DNA of 64,000 nucleotides from Mesorhizobium sp. CA14. GTDB lineage: Bacteria > Pseudomonadota > Alphaproteobacteria > Rhizobiales > Rhizobiaceae. Under the pieces are notes generated by a model. The model searched no databases, was not told the DNA's origin, and saw only the letters and a list, made by a program, of their open reading frames with translations. Where the stretch lies: the NCBI RefSeq assembly GCF_020165195.1, contig NZ_JAIUHR010000002.1:310001-374000 (forward strand), given 5' to 3'. A program made the position numbers and the translations under genes. Positions 1-9,006 of this stretch are shown piece after piece. Position 1 is the first letter of the stretch, and each line of letters starts with the position of its first letter.

Positions 1-41
1 GCGGCGGCCAGGACGGGCAGCAGTTTACCGTTTAGCGTCAT
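1..41 (-). CDS. cpaC: CpaC pilus secretin, N-terminal fragment cut by window edge
   Basis: Only the first 13 codons are inside the window, reading MTLNGKLLPVLAA, which looks like the start of a signal peptide. The ATG overlaps the cpaB stop in an ATGA arrangement, so the two genes are translationally coupled. The name rests on gene order: in flp/tad loci cpaB is followed by cpaC, the outer-membrane secretin (RcpA). Nothing of the secretin domain itself is visible, so the assignment is inference from position. Confidence 0.6.
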   Translation of the reverse strand, partial: MTLNGKLLPVLAA

Positions 42-850
42 TTCCTTGCTCCCACCTCGGAAACCTCGCCCGACTTGATCAGACGCACCGTTCCGCGCCG
101 GCCATTGCCGTTGACCAGATAGTCGGCTTCGTCCGTAACCTTTTCATGGATGTCGGTGATCGGGCGCAGCGCAAGCGTCAGGCGGTCCGCCATCTGCTGC
201 GCCACCGTGATGATCTCCGCCTGCTGCGGCGTCAGTTCCAGCGTCGCAGTCTGGCCGACTCGGGTCTTCTTGCCCTCCTCGTCTTCCTGGATGGTCTGGT
301 CGATGGCCAGGACGCGGATGTTCTTGAGAATCGTCGAGGTGTTGAAACCGCTGCCGCCATTGCCGGTGTCGGCGCGGCGGGTCATGATGACGTCGACGAA
401 GTCGTTGGGCAGGATGAAGCCGCCGGCGGACGTATCGGCCGATATCGCGGTCGCGACGGCGCGCATGCCGGAAGGCAGGATCGACGACATGAAGCTCTGC
501 CCCTCGCCGACCAGCTTGGAGCGCCGCAAAGGTTCGCCGGCATACATGGCAACGCGGGCGACCGAGCCTTTGAGCTTTTCGATCGCGTCAGGCTCGGCGG
601 CGCGCGTGATGAAATTGGCGTTGACGCCATCGGCCGGCCATTGTTCCCAGTTGATATTGTTGCCGAGCTGGCTGCCCATCGCCACGTCGCCGGAAAGCAC
701 CAGCACATCCTGCAGCGCGATTGCCGGCTGCTTGGGCGCATCGACGACGACCTGAGGCGGCGGCGCCACGACCATGTTCTTCGCCACATAGCCCGCGCCA
801 CCCGCCGCGATCGCAGCCACGCCCAGAATAATCAATCGGGATGCTGGCAT
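38..850 (-). CDS. cpaB: Flp pilus assembly protein CpaB (RcpC)
   Basis: The product is a periplasmic or inner-membrane-anchored component of the Flp/Tad pilus machine, thought to work with the CpaC secretin. The first 25 residues (MPASRLIILGVAAIAAGGAG and following) form one N-terminal membrane segment. A SAF/CpaB domain follows, with the family features 'GEPLRRSKLV' and 'MRAVATAISADTSAGGFILPNDFVDVIMTRR'-like spacing around residues 100-160. Length is 270 residues from the ATG at 850; a GTG 33 bases upstream is the alternative start, but the ATG places the membrane segment directly at the N-terminus. It follows cpaA on the same strand, separated by a terminator, so it probably has its own promoter. 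Confidence 0.9.
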   Translation of the reverse strand: MPASRLIILGVAAIAAGGAGYVAKNMVVAPPPQVVVDAPKQPAIALQDVLVLSGDVAMGSQLGNNINWEQWPADGVNANFITRAAEPDAIEKLKGSVARVAMYAGEPLRRSKLVGEGQSFMSSILPSGMRAVATAISADTSAGGFILPNDFVDVIMTRRADTGNGGSGFNTSTILKNIRVLAIDQTIQEDEEGKKTRVGQTATLELTPQQAEIITVAQQMADRLTLALRPITDIHEKVTDEADYLVNGNGRRGTVRLIKSGEVSEVGARK

Positions 851-994
851 TCGTCCGAAACCCTTCGCCTCAAGGCAAACCACCTCGCCAGGCCGGACTT
901 TGCAGCTGCAATCGTCAAAACAAGGTTAATGCAATACTTACGATCGTGATTAATTTAAGGTTTACTCAAATTAGACGGAACGGCCTGCCGTTAA

Positions 995-1019
995 CAAAAA
1001 AGGGCGGCCAAGCCGCCCT
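995..1019 (-). terminator. Rho-independent terminator after cpaA
   Basis: On the minus strand a GGGCGGC / GCCGCCC stem with a short loop is followed by six T. It lies 58 bases past the cpaA stop and about 145 bases before cpaB, so it should separate the cpaA transcript from cpaBC. Confidence 0.75.
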
Positions 1020-1076
1020 CCGATCTGACAGAGGCGATCAAGCCGCCGGGGATCGCCGACATCGACGTCGCCAGGC

Positions 1077-1595
1077 CTATGTCGTGAGCCTCTCCAGCGC
1101 CCACACCATCAGCGGCGAATCCGGGAAGGTGATCAGCCCACCCGCGCCGAGCGCAATGCCATATGGGATGCCAACGCTCTCGTCGGCGAAATGGCGCAGG
1201 AATCGGTTGTGGCCGGTGTACATGGAGAGCGGCGATTTCCGGTAAGCAAGGATTGCCGCCGTAAGCAGGCCGCCGATGAAAGCCGATGTCACCAGATAGC
1301 CGATCAGGTTGATGTTGAGGCCCATCCATAGAGCGGTCGCGGCCAGAAGCTTGGCGTCGCCGCCGCCCATGCCGCCGAGCGCAAAAAGGCCGAACGTCAT
1401 CGCGAGCACGAGGGCGCCGGCAGCGAAGTGCCAGCCATAGGTTGCCCAGTCCATCCCGGTGAGCGGCGCGACAAGCGCGAATGTGGCCACCAGCAACACG
1501 GGAACGCGGTTGGCGATCGTCATCGACAAGGTGTCCGAGACCGCAGCGAACAGCATGCAGAAAGGAAAGACGACGAAGATCACGGCTTCAAGCAT
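1077..1595 (-). CDS. cpaA: Prepilin peptidase CpaA (TadV), A24 family
   Basis: This membrane aspartyl protease cleaves, and may methylate, the leader of the Flp pilin encoded just upstream. About six hydrophobic segments cover the 172 residues. The two catalytic aspartates of the A24 family are visible: one early, in 'FAAVSDTLSM', and one in 'GGMGGGDAKLLAA', the signature GxGD motif. The length suits the short CpaA/TadV type, which lacks the N-terminal methyltransferase region of PilD. The ATG at 1595 was chosen; an in-frame TTG 21 bases upstream has a better Shine-Dalgarno match and remains possible. Confidence 0.9.
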   Translation of the reverse strand: MLEAVIFVVFPFCMLFAAVSDTLSMTIANRVPVLLVATFALVAPLTGMDWATYGWHFAAGALVLAMTFGLFALGGMGGGDAKLLAATALWMGLNINLIGYLVTSAFIGGLLTAAILAYRKSPLSMYTGHNRFLRHFADESVGIPYGIALGAGGLITFPDSPLMVWALERLTT

Positions 1596-1690
1596 GGATG
1601 CGGCGGCCCGTGGCAAGGTTTCAGCGGCATCCTAGGCGCGCCGGATTAACGATCGATGAGGCCTGACGATCAAAATCGGCCGACTGCATG

Positions 1691-1718
1691 AAAAAGGGCC
1701 ACCAGCGGCGGCCCTTTT
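1691..1718 (-). terminator. Terminator after the flp pilin gene
   Basis: A GGGCC / GGCCC stem with a nine-base loop is followed by five T on the minus strand. It lies about 35 bases downstream of the pilin stop. It probably lets pilin mRNA accumulate separately from cpaA. The other strand also carries a short T run, so it may act in both directions. Confidence 0.65.
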
Positions 1719-1751
1719 CTCCTTGTTCGAAAGGCGCGATACCGCAGCCTG

Positions 1752-1931
1752 TTACGGATTGCCTGCGCCGTTAAGCGTGTCGGCAATGTTCTTGAACTTG
1801 GCGTTCAGCGAGGTGCCGAGCGCTCCGGCGCCGATCATGATGGCGAGTGCGATGAGAGCGGCGATCAGACCGTATTCGATGGCGGTCGCGCCGGATTCGT
1901 CTTTCACGAAACGTGCAATGAGATTAGACAT
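1752..1931 (-). CDS. Flp family type IVb pilin
   Basis: This is the major pilin subunit of the Flp/Tad pilus, 59 residues long. The short polar leader MSNLIARFVKDESGA is followed by 'TAIEYGLIAALIALAIM', the classic Flp motif: the leader is cleaved next to the Ala-Thr pair, and the mature protein carries the Glu-Tyr of the Flp motif (E19-Y20) before a single hydrophobic helix. The C-terminus is short and small-residue-rich, as in other Flp pilins. An AGGAG ribosome site lies eight bases before the ATG. The gene is followed by a terminator and then by the gene for its peptidase, cpaA. The locus is probably a surface-attachment pilus; multiple Flp paralogues are common in rhizobia, so a paralogue number cannot be given. 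Confidence 0.95.
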   Translation of the reverse strand: MSNLIARFVKDESGATAIEYGLIAALIALAIMIGAGALGTSLNAKFKNIADTLNGAGNP

Positions 1932-2277
1932 TCGAGAGCTCCTACTCCACGTGTTGCAGCACTTCCGTCAACTTCTCTTCGCGGTTGATCGGATGCTGCA
2001 AATTTAGGAAGAAGCCGTTTCAATCGGCTTAATAAACAGCCTTAGCGATTCCTTTCCGGTGGTGAACGCGCTGTGTGGTTAATCGTGGCCTAAACATCGC
2101 CAGGGAGCCCGGGTTCCCGGGAAACCGGCGCTTGTGCAATGTTCCTAAAACAGCAAGCGCCATGGACGCATGGCGCACCGTGCAGGCGATCCTTAATCAT
2201 GCCGGGTCCGGTTTAACCGTTGCTTCACCAATCTCGTTCATGTTCCGTTGAAGAATCTGCCCGCCCGGAGCGCTTCA
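1932..2277. other. Divergent control region of the pilus locus
   Basis: These 346 bases separate the minus-strand flp pilin from the plus-strand CpaC N-domain gene and contain no credible coding frame. Visible structures are an inverted repeat AAGCCG/CGGCTT near 2012-2030, a short CCCGGG-centred palindrome near 2108-2122, and a CtrA-like motif at 2077-2093. The region probably holds both promoters. Confidence 0.6.
2077..2093 (-). promoter_or_regulatory. CtrA-like box upstream of flp pilin
   Basis: On the minus strand the sequence reads TTAG-N7-TTAACC, one mismatch from the alphaproteobacterial CtrA consensus TTAA-N7-TTAAC. It lies about 150 bases before the pilin start. CtrA controls pilA in Caulobacter, which makes the match plausible, but the motif is short and could occur by chance. 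Confidence 0.35.
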
Positions 2278-2700
2278 ATGACGTTGTCGAGATCGCTGTT
2301 TCCAGCCGCCGCGCTGTTGGCAATCGCCGCCTTGGTCATGCCGGCCAAGGCCGGCGCGGGCATAGAAGTCACCATGAACCAGGCGAAGATCGTCAAATTG
2401 TCACGCGCGGCCGACACGGTCGTCATCGGCAACCCGGCGATCGCCGACGCCTCCGTGCAGGACGCCTCGACCATCGTTCTCACCGGCAAGGGCTTCGGTG
2501 TCACCAATATGGTCGTGCTCGATTCCGACGGCAGCCCGATCATCGATGAACAGGTGACCGTCGTGCGACAGGCCGCCTCCTCGGTGCGCATCTACAGACG
2601 CGCCGAAGTCCAGACCATGTCCTGCACGCCCTATTGCGAGAGCGCGTTCAAGAGCGAGGCCGAGAAGGCTTCCGAATCCGAGATGAGCGCCGGGCACTGA
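2278..2700 (+). CDS. Pilus assembly protein with CpaC-type N-terminal domain
   Basis: The product is about 140 residues: a signal peptide (MTLSRSLFPAAALLAIAALV to about residue 28), then one domain of the kind found at the N-terminus of T2SS/T3SS/CpaC secretins. The family pattern is visible in 'VKLSRAADTVVIGNPAIADA' and 'TGKGFGVTNMVVLDSDG'. No secretin pore domain follows; instead there is a short tail with two Cys and a charged end. It is probably periplasmic and may interact with the pilus secretin or its lipoprotein pilotin. The ATG at 2278 has GGAG seven bases upstream; a TTG 30 bases earlier is less likely. It is transcribed away from the pilin, towards the TadE-like genes. Confidence 0.8.
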   Translation: MTLSRSLFPAAALLAIAALVMPAKAGAGIEVTMNQAKIVKLSRAADTVVIGNPAIADASVQDASTIVLTGKGFGVTNMVVLDSDGSPIIDEQVTVVRQAASSVRIYRRAEVQTMSCTPYCESAFKSEAEKASESEMSAGH

Positions 2701-2728
2701 CGCCTGCAAAGGGCGAACCCCACGGGCA

Positions 2729-2743
2729 TTAAAGGCAGATTAA
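2729..2743 (+). promoter_or_regulatory. CtrA-like box TTAA-N7-TTAA before the tadE-like genes
   Basis: Two TTAA half-sites are separated by exactly seven bases, the spacing of CtrA boxes in alphaproteobacteria. The site is in the gap between the CpaC N-domain gene and the first TadE-like gene, about 100 bases before its start codon. A further TTAAC lies near 2760. Function is inferred from the motif only. Confidence 0.4.
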
Positions 2744-2841
2744 AGCTTGCCCGGCGAATTTAACGATCATCCAAACCGGAACTCAATGGGTTTTCGCTAA
2801 CCTTGCCGCCGGTACCGCAAAGGGATCGGCAGGAACGCAAT

Positions 2842-3435
2842 ATGAGCAAGGATGCCACATCCGGCAACGGCACGGACAGCAAGGCGCGCGCCAGATCGCG
2901 CCCCGGCTTTTTCAGCGACAGGCGCGGCAGCACGGCGATGGAATTCGCGCTGCTGGCCATCCCATTCGCGCTTCTCGTCTTCGCCATCCTCGAGAGCTGC
3001 ATTTCGTTCGCCGGCCAGGAGGTGATGGCCAACGTCACCGACGATGTCGCCCGCCAGTTGCGGACCGGGCAGTTGCAGAAGACGAACGTCACCGAAGCCT
3101 CCATCAAGCAGCTGATCTGCAGCAGGCTTGAGATCATGGTGGCTCAGGGCTGCCCGGGATTGCTGGTCGATTTGCGCGAATATCCGAGTTTCGCCGACGC
3201 CGCCACGGCAGGCTTCAAGATCGTCGACGGCGACATCGTGCTGGTGCAGGGCACCAACTCGATGACCTTCACGGTCTCGCCCGGATTGGCAGAGTCCATC
3301 AACATGTTGCGGGTGTTCTACAAATGGCCGGTGATGACCGACTTCCTGGCCCGGTCGATGGCCAATCTGAAGGACGGCAACACGCTGCATTTCGCATCGG
3401 TGACCTGGCAGAACGAGCCATTCGACAACAATTGA
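2842..3435 (+). CDS. TadE/TadG-like pilus assembly protein (first copy)
   Basis: The 197-residue product has a charged cytoplasmic leader ending near 'FFSDRRGSTAMEFALLAIPF', where the pseudopilin cleavage region and Glu resemble TadE, followed by one hydrophobic helix (about residues 30-52) and a periplasmic domain with paired Cys residues. TadE-like minor pseudopilins are processed by the same prepilin peptidase as the Flp pilin and are needed for pilus assembly. An AGGA site precedes the ATG. It is followed 38 bases later by a second TadE-like gene, so the two are probably co-transcribed. Confidence 0.85.
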   Translation: MSKDATSGNGTDSKARARSRPGFFSDRRGSTAMEFALLAIPFALLVFAILESCISFAGQEVMANVTDDVARQLRTGQLQKTNVTEASIKQLICSRLEIMVAQGCPGLLVDLREYPSFADAATAGFKIVDGDIVLVQGTNSMTFTVSPGLAESINMLRVFYKWPVMTDFLARSMANLKDGNTLHFASVTWQNEPFDNN

Positions 3436-3473
3436 GGCTGCTCGACGGCTAAAGCCGCGGCGTGGAGGACGGT

Positions 3474-4085
3474 ATGCATAGTGCGGGGGCACTCCGGGGG
3501 ATTTCGGCAAAGGTGGAGCGGTTTTGCCGCGATCGCCGCGGCGTCGCGGCAATCGAGTTCGCGTTCATCGTACCGGTTCTCCTGATCATGTATTTCATCA
3601 CGATGGAGGCTTCGCAGGCCATCGAGACCAGCAAGAAGGTCAGCCGCATCGGCAGCATGGTCGCGGATCTCGTCACGCAGCAGCAGACCGTCGTGAAGGC
3701 CAACCTCGATGCAATGATGAAGATCGGCACATCGACGCTGCAGCCGTACAACCGTTCATTGCCGACGATCATCATCACGGGAATACAGATCACGGACGAA
3801 GCGTCGCCAAGGGTGCAGGTTGCATGGTCGCGCAAGCTGGTGGGCACCACCTACAGCGCCGACGCGGCCGTGAACTCGATCACCACGGTGCCGGCGACGC
3901 TGAACATCCGCAACACCTTCCTGGTCCGCGTCGAGAGCGACCTCGGCTACAAACCGATCATCACCTGGTCCGCCAGCAATTCGCAGGGGCTCGGGCTGAC
4001 CTCGGCTTTCAGCAACATATCGATGAGCGAAACCTACTATCTAAGGCCGCGCCGTTCCCCTACGATATCCTGCAGCGACTGCTGA
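3474..4085 (+). CDS. TadE/TadG-like pilus assembly protein (second copy)
   Basis: The 203-residue product follows the same plan as its upstream neighbour: a basic leader ending 'CRDRRGVAAIEFAFIVPVLL', with the Glu placed as in TadE pseudopilins, one membrane helix, then a periplasmic domain of about 150 residues. The start is the ATG at 3474, which has GGAGG five bases upstream; a GTG twelve bases earlier is in frame but would overlap that ribosome site. It ends only four bases from the convergent PhnD-like gene, so there is no room for a separate terminator between them. Confidence 0.85.
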   Translation: MHSAGALRGISAKVERFCRDRRGVAAIEFAFIVPVLLIMYFITMEASQAIETSKKVSRIGSMVADLVTQQQTVVKANLDAMMKIGTSTLQPYNRSLPTIIITGIQITDEASPRVQVAWSRKLVGTTYSADAAVNSITTVPATLNIRNTFLVRVESDLGYKPIITWSASNSQGLGLTSAFSNISMSETYYLRPRRSPTISCSDC

Positions 4086-4089
4086 CACG

Positions 4090-5028
4090 CTATTCCTGCC
4101 CAATCGTTTCCTGCCGCACGATCGCTATCGCCATCGCATAGTCCTTCTTCGCGGCAGGCCCAAAACCACCGGAATGCGCCCGCTCCAGCAGGTCGTACAC
4201 ATCGGGCGTCTGTGACTTGAGATTGGTCAGGAAGACCGTCAGCCGGCGCTTTGCCTCAGGGTCGAGATCGCTGCGCACGGCGTGCGGCCCGTAGCGCAAG
4301 AGGCCCGAAGTCCACAAAACGCGAAGCGACGCTTGAGGGATGCCAGCCGCCTCCAGCCGCGCGACCGTGCCGTCGGAACGGCTGGGCTGGCCGTCGGCAC
4401 CGGCCGGCTCCCAGCCGAACAGGGCATCCGCTTCGCCGCCGGCCAGCATCGTCTCGGCCGCGGTGGCTGAAGCGGCACGCGCCAGGAAGGGCGAATCGCC
4501 TGCGATCTTGACGCCTTCGGCCGATAGCGCCGCCAGCGGCAGCAGAGAACCGCCGACGTTGTCGGCGGGCGCGATCGCAATCCGGTGCGAGGCCATTGTT
4601 GCGAAAGCCGGCACTTTGCCGTCGCGCGTCACCAGGATGGAACGGATGCCAACGGCGCCGTCGGCATCGACCGGCGCCACCAGCGGCTCGACACAGCCGC
4701 AGCGCTCCGAAGCCGTGGCGTAGGCGAGAGCGGAATAGAGCGCATATTGCACGCGTCCACTCGCCTGTGCCTCGATCAGCGCCGCGTAGTCGCGCGCAAC
4801 GACGAACTCGACCTTCATGCCGAGCGCATTGGCATAGGCATCGCTCAGGCGCGCGAGCCCCGGAACGGTGTTGCCGCCGCCCGGTTCGGCGACGATGCCG
4901 ATGCGGAACGTACCGATATCGCCACGCCAGTCGGCGCGTGCCGGCCATGAGGCAGCGCCGAACGCCGCGAGAGCGGCCGCGCACGCCTTCACGGCCTGCC
5001 TTACCGCGGTTTTGCCGCGCCTTGCCAT
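4090..5028 (-). CDS. PhnD-like phosphate/phosphonate-type periplasmic binding protein
   Basis: The 312-residue product has an N-terminal signal sequence (about residues 1-32, ending near 'ARA') and the fold signature of the PhnD/phosphonate-binding family: '[14 protein letters not shown]' at the first strand, '[26 protein letters not shown]', and a second lobe around '[16 protein letters not shown]'. Such proteins normally deliver phosphonate, phosphite or related ligands to an ABC importer, but no permease or ATPase lies nearby, so the ligand and partner are unknown. It may also serve as a sensor subunit. It is divergent from deoB, with 131 bases between them. Confidence 0.75.
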   Translation of the reverse strand: MARRGKTAVRQAVKACAAALAAFGAASWPARADWRGDIGTFRIGIVAEPGGGNTVPGLARLSDAYANALGMKVEFVVARDYAALIEAQASGRVQYALYSALAYATASERCGCVEPLVAPVDADGAVGIRSILVTRDGKVPAFATMASHRIAIAPADNVGGSLLPLAALSAEGVKIAGDSPFLARAASATAAETMLAGGEADALFGWEPAGADGQPSRSDGTVARLEAAGIPQASLRVLWTSGLLRYGPHAVRSDLDPEAKRRLTVFLTNLKSQTPDVYDLLERAHSGGFGPAAKKDYAMAIAIVRQETIGQE

Positions 5029-5160
5029 ACCCGCTTCGCTCCCGCCGCATCCGCGCCTCGCCGCAACTATGGCACCAAGCCGTTGCGGTTTGGTTTCCGA
5101 TTTGCCAACACCGCCGGGGAACCTTATGTCTGGCAGTCAGGACTGACAACAAAGATACCC

Positions 5161-6399
5161 ATGGCGCGCGCGTTCCTGTTTGTTCTCGATTCTTTCGGCA
5201 TCGGCGGCGCGGCCGACGCCGAACGCTATGGCGATGCCGGCGCCGACACGTTCGGACATATTTTTCAGGCCTGCGCCGATGGTCGTGCTGATCGGCAAGG
5301 GCTGCGCAACGGGCCGCTCGCGGTGCCCAACATGATGTCGCTCGGACTTGGCCTGGCAGCGCAAACCGCAACGGGATTGAGAACGGGCGTTGACGCGCCG
5401 CCGATCGCCTCGGTCTTCCATGGCGCCGCCCAGGAAGTGTCGAGCGGCAAGGATACGCCGTCCGGCCACTGGGAGATCGCCGGCCTGCCGGTGCGGTTCG
5501 ACTGGGGCTATTTCCCCGACACGGTGCCGACCTTCCCGGCCGAGCTGACCGACGCGATCATCCGCGAGGGCAAGCTGCCTGGCATTCTCGGCAATTGCCA
5601 TGCGCCCGGAACCGAGATCATCGAGCGGCTCGGCGAAGAGCATATCCGCACCGGCAGACCGATCTGCTATACGTCGGTCGATTCCGTGCTGCAGATCGCC
5701 GCGCATGAAACGCATTTCGGCCTGGAGCGGCTTTATGACCTGTGCCTCACGGTGCGCCGGCTGGTCGATCCGCTCAAGATCGGGCGGGTGATCGCGAGGC
5801 CATTCGTGGGCGAGACGCCCGCTACGTTCCAGCGCACCCACAATCGCCGCGACTATGCAGTGCCGCCACCGGAGCCGACCCTGCTCGACCGGCTGACGGA
5901 GCGCGGCAGCAAGGTCATCGCCGTCGGCAAGATCGGCGACATCTTCGCTCATCGCGGCATTTCGGAGGTGCGCAAGGCCGGCGGCAACATGGCGATGTTC
6001 GACAAGGCGCTCGGCGCCATGGACGACGCCGGCGATGGCGACCTGGTCTTTGCCAATTTCGTCGATTTCGACACCGAGTTCGGCCACCGGCGCGATGTCG
6101 CCGGCTATGCCGCCGCGCTCGAAGCCTTCGACCGCCGGCTGCCGGAGGCGCTGTCGCGCATCAGGCCTGGCGACCTGCTCATCCTGACCGCCGACCATGG
6201 CAACGATCCGACCTGGCGCGGCACCGACCATACGCGCGAACGCGTCCCGGTGATCGGTATCGGGCCGGGGCTGAAGGGCGGCGATATCGGGCTGAGGCCG
6301 ACCTTCGCCGATATCGGCGAAACCGTCGCGGATCATCTCGGCCTGGCAACCGGTCGCCATGGGACGTCCTTCCTTGCAACGATAGACGGCCATGCCTGA
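5161..6399 (+). CDS. deoB: Phosphopentomutase
   Basis: The enzyme interconverts (deoxy)ribose 1-phosphate and 5-phosphate in nucleoside catabolism. At 412 residues it matches the family length. The metal-site motifs of the alkaline phosphatase superfamily are present: '[16 protein letters not shown]' at the N-terminus, '[10 protein letters not shown]' (here the residue equivalent to the phosphorylated Thr is Ser), '[13 protein letters not shown]', '[10 protein letters not shown]' and '[12 protein letters not shown]' near the C-terminus. The ATG at 5161 gives the canonical start [13 protein letters not shown]. The end overlaps the mutM start by eight bases. Confidence 0.95.
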   Translation: MARAFLFVLDSFGIGGAADAERYGDAGADTFGHIFQACADGRADRQGLRNGPLAVPNMMSLGLGLAAQTATGLRTGVDAPPIASVFHGAAQEVSSGKDTPSGHWEIAGLPVRFDWGYFPDTVPTFPAELTDAIIREGKLPGILGNCHAPGTEIIERLGEEHIRTGRPICYTSVDSVLQIAAHETHFGLERLYDLCLTVRRLVDPLKIGRVIARPFVGETPATFQRTHNRRDYAVPPPEPTLLDRLTERGSKVIAVGKIGDIFAHRGISEVRKAGGNMAMFDKALGAMDDAGDGDLVFANFVDFDTEFGHRRDVAGYAAALEAFDRRLPEALSRIRPGDLLILTADHGNDPTWRGTDHTRERVPVIGIGPGLKGGDIGLRPTFADIGETVADHLGLATGRHGTSFLATIDGHA

Positions 6400-7282
6400 A
6401 CTGCCTGAAGTCGAGACGGTCCGGCGCGGACTGCAGCCGGTCCTGGAAGGCGCGCGGCTCGTCAAGGTCGAGGCACGCAGGCCCGACCTTCGCTTTCCTT
6501 TTCCCGAACGCTTTTCGGAGCGGCTTACCGGCAAGACCGTGACGGCGCTTGGCCGGCGCGCCAAATATCTGACAATGCATATGGAAGACGGTCCGATCCT
6601 GATCTGCCATCTCGGCATGTCGGGATCGTTCCGAGTCGAGGCCGCCGAGAGCAGCGACATCCCCGGTATCTTCCATCACGAACGTTCGAAGAGCGCGGCG
6701 CACGACCATGTGGTGTTCGATGTCGCCTCGGAAAAAGGCGAGCGCTCTCGCGTCATCTTCAACGACCCGCGCCGCTTCGGCTTCATGCTGTTTGCCGAAG
6801 GCGCGCCGGACACGCATCCGATGCTGGCGGGACTCGGCATCGAGCCAACCGGCAACGCGTTCGACGGCCCCCTGCTCGCCTCGCTGCTGAAGGATCGCAG
6901 ATCGCCGCTCAAGGCGGCGCTGCTCGATCAGCGGCTGATTGCCGGGCTCGGCAATATATATGTCTCGGAAGCACTGTGGCGCGCCGGGCTCTCGCCGCTG
7001 CGCGAAGCCGGCACCATCGCCGGGTCGGCCAAGAAGGCGAAAGAACAAAGCGAGCGCCTTGCCGAGGCGATCCGCTCTGTCATCGCCGATGCGATCGCCG
7101 CCGGCGGCTCCTCGCTGCGCGACTATGTCCAGGCCGACGGATCGCTCGGCTATTTCCAGCATTCCTTCGCGGTCTACGATCGCGAGGGGGAGCCGTGCCA
7201 GAAGCCGGGCTGCCGCGGCCACGTCGAGCGCATCGTGCAAAGCGGCCGCTCGACCTTTTATTGCCGGACCTGTCAGCGGTAA
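6392..7282 (+). CDS. mutM: Formamidopyrimidine-DNA glycosylase
   Basis: This bifunctional glycosylase/AP lyase removes 8-oxoguanine and formamidopyrimidines. The 296-residue protein begins [14 protein letters not shown], giving the catalytic N-terminal Pro and Glu; the conserved Lys is in '[11 protein letters not shown]'. A helix-two-turn-helix region is around '[18 protein letters not shown]'. The C-terminal zinc finger is intact: 'CQKPGC' and 'FYCRTCQR'. It overlaps deoB by eight bases and is followed 47 bases later by an enoyl-CoA hydratase gene, so the three may share a transcript. Confidence 0.97.
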   Translation: MPELPEVETVRRGLQPVLEGARLVKVEARRPDLRFPFPERFSERLTGKTVTALGRRAKYLTMHMEDGPILICHLGMSGSFRVEAAESSDIPGIFHHERSKSAAHDHVVFDVASEKGERSRVIFNDPRRFGFMLFAEGAPDTHPMLAGLGIEPTGNAFDGPLLASLLKDRRSPLKAALLDQRLIAGLGNIYVSEALWRAGLSPLREAGTIAGSAKKAKEQSERLAEAIRSVIADAIAAGGSSLRDYVQADGSLGYFQHSFAVYDREGEPCQKPGCRGHVERIVQSGRSTFYCRTCQR

Positions 7283-7329
7283 GCTAGGAACGATATCGAT
7301 CATCCCACTGCCGCGGAAGGAAGCGAACC

Positions 7330-8103
7330 ATGACCTATGAAACCATTCTCGCGGAAACACGCGGCAAGGTCGGGCTGATCACGCTGAACCGGCCCAAGGC
7401 ACTCAATGCGCTGAACTCGCAAGTTCTTGCGGAGGTCGTGGCGGCGGCGAGCGCGTTCAATGCCGATCCCGGCATCGGCGCGATGGTGCTTACGGGCTCT
7501 GAAAAGGCGTTTGCCGCGGGCGCCGACATCAAGGAAATGCAGGCGATGTCCTTCGCCGACGCCTACACGCAGGACTTCTTCGTCGGCTGGGAGGAATTCA
7601 CGCGCACGCGCAAGCCCATCATCGCGGCAGTGGCCGGCTATGCACTCGGCGGCGGCTGCGAGCTTGCCATGATGTGCGACTTCATCATCGCCGGCGACAA
7701 TGCCAAATTCGGCCAGCCCGAAATCACGCTCGGCGTCATGCCGGGCATGGGCGGATCGCAGCGGCTGACCCGCTTCGTCGGCAAATCGAAGGCGATGGAC
7801 ATGTGCCTGACCGGGCGGATGATGGACGCGGCCGAAGCCGAGCGGAGCGGGCTGGTATCGCGGGTGGTGCCGGTCGCAGAGCTCACCGAGGAAGCGCTGA
7901 AGGCGGCGGCCAAGATCGCCGAGTTCTCGCTGCCATCGGTGATGATGACCAAGGAGGCCGTCAACCGCGCTTACGAGACGACGCTCGCCGAAGGGCTGCG
8001 CTTCGAGCGCCGTCTGTTCCATTCGCTGTTTGCGCTCGACGACCAGAAGGAAGGCATGGCTGCGTTTGTCGAGAAGCGGAAGCCGAATTTCAGCAACCGC
8101 TAG
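7330..8103 (+). CDS. Enoyl-CoA hydratase
   Basis: The 257-residue crotonase-family enzyme hydrates trans-2-enoyl-CoA in fatty-acid beta-oxidation. Visible hallmarks are 'AAGADIKEM' (oxyanion hole), '[19 protein letters not shown]', and the two catalytic glutamates in '[20 protein letters not shown]' and '[11 protein letters not shown]'. This spacing with both Glu present favours a true short-chain hydratase over isomerase-type paralogues. A GGAAGG site precedes the ATG by nine bases. The gene ends well before the rpsT promoter. Confidence 0.92.
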   Translation: MTYETILAETRGKVGLITLNRPKALNALNSQVLAEVVAAASAFNADPGIGAMVLTGSEKAFAAGADIKEMQAMSFADAYTQDFFVGWEEFTRTRKPIIAAVAGYALGGGCELAMMCDFIIAGDNAKFGQPEITLGVMPGMGGSQRLTRFVGKSKAMDMCLTGRMMDAAEAERSGLVSRVVPVAELTEEALKAAAKIAEFSLPSVMMTKEAVNRAYETTLAEGLRFERRLFHSLFALDDQKEGMAAFVEKRKPNFSNR

Positions 8104-8178
8104 GGTGCGTTGCGCAATGACTGAAGGCGGGTCATGACGCACCGCGCTTTCCGTCTCCAAAAAGACCGCCAAGTGGCG

Positions 8179-8207
8179 TTGACGCGCCGGAAAAGCTGAA
8201 CTATAAG
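8179..8207 (+). promoter_or_regulatory. Sigma-70-type promoter for rpsT
   Basis: TTGACG and TATAAG hexamers are separated by exactly 17 bases, close to the vegetative consensus. The predicted start is about 85 bases before the rpsT ATG. It is the clearest promoter in this part of the window. Confidence 0.75.
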
Positions 8208-8298
8208 CCGCACCAACCGAGGCGGCCCGTGGCTGCCCGTTTGTTTTTTGCGCCCTGCGGCACCCCGCTGGCGCCCACCAGATCAGAAGAGAGGCATC

Positions 8299-8565
8299 AT
8301 GGCCAACACGTCTTCGGCCAAAAAGGCAACGCGCAAGATCGCCCGCCGCGCGGCGGTCAACAAGAACCGCCGCTCGCGCGTCCGCTCCTATGTCCGCAAG
8401 GTCGAAGAGGCGCTGGCCGCCGGCGACAAGGCCGCGGCGGTGGAAGCCTTCAAGGCAGCGGAGCCGGAATTGATGCGCGCCGCCACCAAGGGCGTCGTCC
8501 ACAAGAACACGGCTTCCCGCAAGGTTTCGCGGCTGGCCCAGCGGGTCAAGACGCTGTCGGCCTGA
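8299..8565 (+). CDS. rpsT: 30S ribosomal protein S20
   Basis: The 88-residue basic protein binds 16S rRNA early in 30S assembly. The start [20 protein letters not shown] and the later '[28 protein letters not shown]' are typical of S20. The ATG at 8299 has a GAGG ribosome site; upstream in-frame sequence is not S20-like. The gene stands alone between its own promoter and a strong terminator, upstream of dnaA, an arrangement common in alphaproteobacteria. Confidence 0.98.
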   Translation: MANTSSAKKATRKIARRAAVNKNRRSRVRSYVRKVEEALAAGDKAAAVEAFKAAEPELMRAATKGVVHKNTASRKVSRLAQRVKTLSA

Positions 8566-8594
8566 CCGAACTAATCCTCGATCCGTCGATGTGG

Positions 8595-8622
8595 AACCCG
8601 GCCGCGCAGGCCGGGTTTTTTC
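8595..8622 (+). terminator. Rho-independent terminator after rpsT
   Basis: An ACCCGGCC / GGCCGGGT stem with a short loop is followed by six T, 30 bases after the rpsT stop. Confidence 0.9.
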
Positions 8623-8799
8623 GTTTGCCGGCAAGTACTTAAAAAAATTGCGCGAGAGCAACGCTTGTGACGCGATTCCAATGGCAGTAATGTTTTGCCG
8701 GCATATTCAGCGCCGTTGATAGCGGCAAGCCCTCCCCGCGGCAGCTGCCCTAATTTGCCTGGCAGAAAAACCATAGCTTTTTCAGAGACTTACGACGGG

Positions 8800-8808
8800 T
8801 CATCCACA
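8800..8808 (+). promoter_or_regulatory. DnaA-box-like site
   Basis: The sequence TCATCCACA differs at one position from the DnaA box TTATCCACA. It lies about 590 bases upstream of the dnaA start. Confidence 0.4.
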
Positions 8809-9006
8809 GCTTGTTCAACGCGCGCCCGAGCGACGGGGGAGAAGTAGCTGTCAAGAGAATTATTTCAGAATATTTCGTTTCAGGCGGCCTTTTTCATATT
8901 CGCCGGAAAAGGGTTTGAATCACAATGGCTTTGTCAAAACGTGCCGTGCCGGCATCCGATTTCCGGTAACCAGATTCGTTAAAAAACCGTTAGATGTGGC
9001 CTTGCC

